Below, one piece after another: positions 6,980 through 8,123 of a DNA stretch of 8,123 nucleotides. Below the pieces are notes generated by a model. The model did no database searches, was not told the DNA's origin, and saw only the letters and a program-made list of their open reading frames with translations. Both the position numbers and the translations under genes were made by a program. Origin of the DNA: Rickettsiales bacterium (GTDB taxonomy: Bacteria > Pseudomonadota > Alphaproteobacteria > Rickettsiales > UBA3002); NCBI GenBank assembly GCA_027489915.1, contig JAIXZB010000026.1, positions 1-8,123 on the forward strand, given 5' to 3'. Position 1 is the stretch's first letter. Every line of letters begins with the position of its first letter.

Positions 6980-7005
6980 ATGGCCCCTGCGCAAGCGGGG
7001 GCCAT
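6980..7005 (+). promoter_or_regulatory. Perfect 11-bp hairpin with GCAA tetraloop after rpoB
   Basis: ATGGCCCCTGC (6980-6990) pairs completely with GCGGGGGCCAT (6995-7005), including one T-G wobble, closing a GCAA loop (6991-6994) of the very stable GNRA class. It starts 5 bases after the rpoB stop codon. The downstream sequence GATGGTTTG has no T run, so it should not terminate by itself. It could stabilise the 3' end of rpoB mRNA, be a processing site, or be the remnant of a terminator. Confidence 0.55.
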
Positions 7006-7030
7006 GATGGTTTGTAAAATACACGCGCTT

Positions 7031-7056
7031 GGTTTCCGCCTTCGCGGAGATGACGG
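7031..7056. repeat. Probable member of a short palindromic dispersed intergenic repeat
   Basis: GGTTTCCGCC-TTCGCGGAGATGACGG folds as a stem (7033-7039 with 7044-7050) around CTTC. On the other strand it reads CCGTCATCTCCGCGAAGGCGG. That resembles the short palindromes of the form GTCATCCCCGCGAAGGCGGGGAT that I know to be scattered between genes in many proteobacterial genomes. Only one copy lies in this window, so repeat status is inferred from resemblance and not from multiple copies. Confidence 0.45.
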
Positions 7057-7080
7057 TACAAGGTTAAATTGGAGAAAAAC

Positions 7081-8123
7081 ATGGCTAATCAGAATGAGTT
7101 GATGAATGTATTTGGACAGCTTCAAGGATTGAAGCAGTTCGATGAAATCAAAATCACTATCGCAAGCCCAGAGAAGATTCGCTCGTGGAGCTTTGGTGAG
7201 GTGAAGAAGCCTGAAACCATTAACTACCGCACCTTTAAGCCTGAGCGCGATGGATTGTTCTGCGCGCGTATTTTTGGCCCTGTAAAGGATTACGAGTGCT
7301 TGTGCGGTAAATATAAACGCATGAAGTATCGCGGGATTATCTGCGAGAACTGCGGTGTGGAAGTAACGACATCCAAAGTGCGCCGCGAGCGCATGGGGCA
7401 TATCGAACTTGCGGCTCCGGTTGCGCATATCTGGTTTCTGAAATCGCTGCCAAGCCGTATTGGTACGCTGCTTGAGATGCCACTCAAAGACCTTGAGAAG
7501 GTGCTGTATTTTGAATCCTACATCGTGGTGGATGCGGGCATGAGCCCGTTCAACCAGCTTGAGCTGCTCACGGAAGAGCAATATTACGATGCGTTAGACC
7601 AATATGGTGAAGGTACTTTCACTGCAATGATTGGTGCAGAAGCAATCAAAGAGTTGCTCAAAAAACTGAACCTGAAAGAGCTTCGCGAAGTGATGCGTGC
7701 AGAGCTTCCGACCGTTACTTCGGATGCGCGCAAGAAGAAGCTGGTGAAGCGCCTGAAAATGGTCGAAGCGTTTCTCGATTCGGAGAATAAACCTGAATGG
7801 ATGATTCTGGACGTGGTGCCAGTGATTCCGCCAGAGTTGCGCCCACTGGTGCCACTAGATGGTGGCCGTTTCGCGACATCAGATCTCAACGATTTGTATC
7901 GTCGTGTTATTAACCGTAATAACCGTTTGAAGCGCCTGCTTGAGCTGAAAGCGCCTGACATTATCGTGCGTAACGAGAAGCGCATGTTGCAAGAATCGGT
8001 GGATGCGCTGTTTGATAATGGCCGCCGTGGCCGCGTGATTACGGGTACCAACAAGCGCCCACTCAAATCGCTTTCCGACATGCTCAAGGGTAAGCAAGGG
8101 CGCTTCCGTCAGAACTTGCTCGG
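7081..8123 (+). CDS. rpoC: DNA-directed RNA polymerase subunit beta', N-terminal part (cut by right edge)
   Basis: The reading frame is open from ATG 7081 to the window edge, giving 347 complete residues of a subunit that is usually about 1400 long. Beta' forms the clamp and carries the catalytic Mg-binding aspartates; those (NADFDGD) lie beyond this window. Visible landmarks are the N-terminal FDEIKITIASPEKIRSWSFG, then the first zinc site CLCGKYKRMKYRGIICENC with Cys73, Cys75, Cys88 and Cys91, RRERMGHIELAAPVAHIWF, and SLPSRIGTLLEMPL. After these come the lid region LVPLDGGRFATSDLNDLYRR (about 256-275), VRNEKRMLQESVDAL, and the switch-2 segment NKRPLKSLSDMLKGKQGRF. GGAG (7071-7074) lies 6 bases before the ATG. 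The gene follows rpoB after 106 bases holding a hairpin and a small palindrome, with no promoter that I can recognise, so it is presumably co-transcribed with rpoB. Confidence 0.98.
   Translation, partial: MANQNELMNVFGQLQGLKQFDEIKITIASPEKIRSWSFGEVKKPETINYRTFKPERDGLFCARIFGPVKDYECLCGKYKRMKYRGIICENCGVEVTTSKVRRERMGHIELAAPVAHIWFLKSLPSRIGTLLEMPLKDLEKVLYFESYIVVDAGMSPFNQLELLTEEQYYDALDQYGEGTFTAMIGAEAIKELLKKLNLKELREVMRAELPTVTSDARKKKLVKRLKMVEAFLDSENKPEWMILDVVPVIPPELRPLVPLDGGRFATSDLNDLYRRVINRNNRLKRLLELKAPDIIVRNEKRMLQESVDALFDNGRRGRVITGTNKRPLKSLSDMLKGKQGRFRQNLL

Overview
This window carries the conserved ribosomal-stalk and RNA-polymerase gene cluster of a bacterium, most likely an alphaproteobacterium. 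The plus strand reads rplK (L11), rplA (L1), rplJ (L10), rplL (L7/L12), rpoB (RNA polymerase beta) and the first third of rpoC (beta'), which runs off the right edge. All five complete genes are intact, with good ribosome binding sites and no frameshifts. The alphaproteobacterial call is inference. It rests on the 1372-residue RpoB with features such as MDQTN in the rifampicin cluster and GEMECWALQAYGAA near the C-terminus, on moderate base composition, and on the style of the neighbouring pilin-like gene. I cannot place it further; a Micavibrio-like or host-associated lineage is a guess.

Layout. Positions 1-307 hold the 5' part of a minus-strand gene for a type IV pilin/pseudopilin-like protein, cut by the left edge. 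Positions 308-518 are a divergent intergenic region with a possible leaderless-type promoter for the pilin gene and a good sigma70-type promoter for rplK. Positions 519-2625 hold the four ribosomal protein genes: rplK and rplA overlap by one base, rplA-rplJ are 11 bases apart, and rplJ-rplL are 51 bases apart. A 230-base spacer (2626-2855) follows, with a long imperfect hairpin and, just before rpoB, a second hairpin ending in four T, which could be an attenuator. rpoB occupies 2856-6974. The 106-base rpoB-rpoC spacer holds an 11-bp hairpin with a GCAA tetraloop and a short palindrome that looks like a dispersed intergenic repeat. rpoC starts at 7081.

How the genes work together. L11, L1, L10 and L12 form the two flexible stalks of the large ribosomal subunit, where translation factors bind and tRNA leaves. 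Beta and beta' form the catalytic core of RNA polymerase. Co-transcription lets the cell scale translation and transcription machinery together. The hairpins between rplL, rpoB and rpoC are plausible places where transcript processing or partial termination sets the lower level of polymerase subunits relative to L12, as is known for the equivalent E. coli operon; here this is inferred.

I see no undescribed system. The points most worth a second look are regulatory: the absence of secE-nusG directly upstream, the 11-base rplA-rplJ gap that leaves no room for a classical L10 leader, the putative leaderless pilin transcript, and the structured spacers around rpoB.
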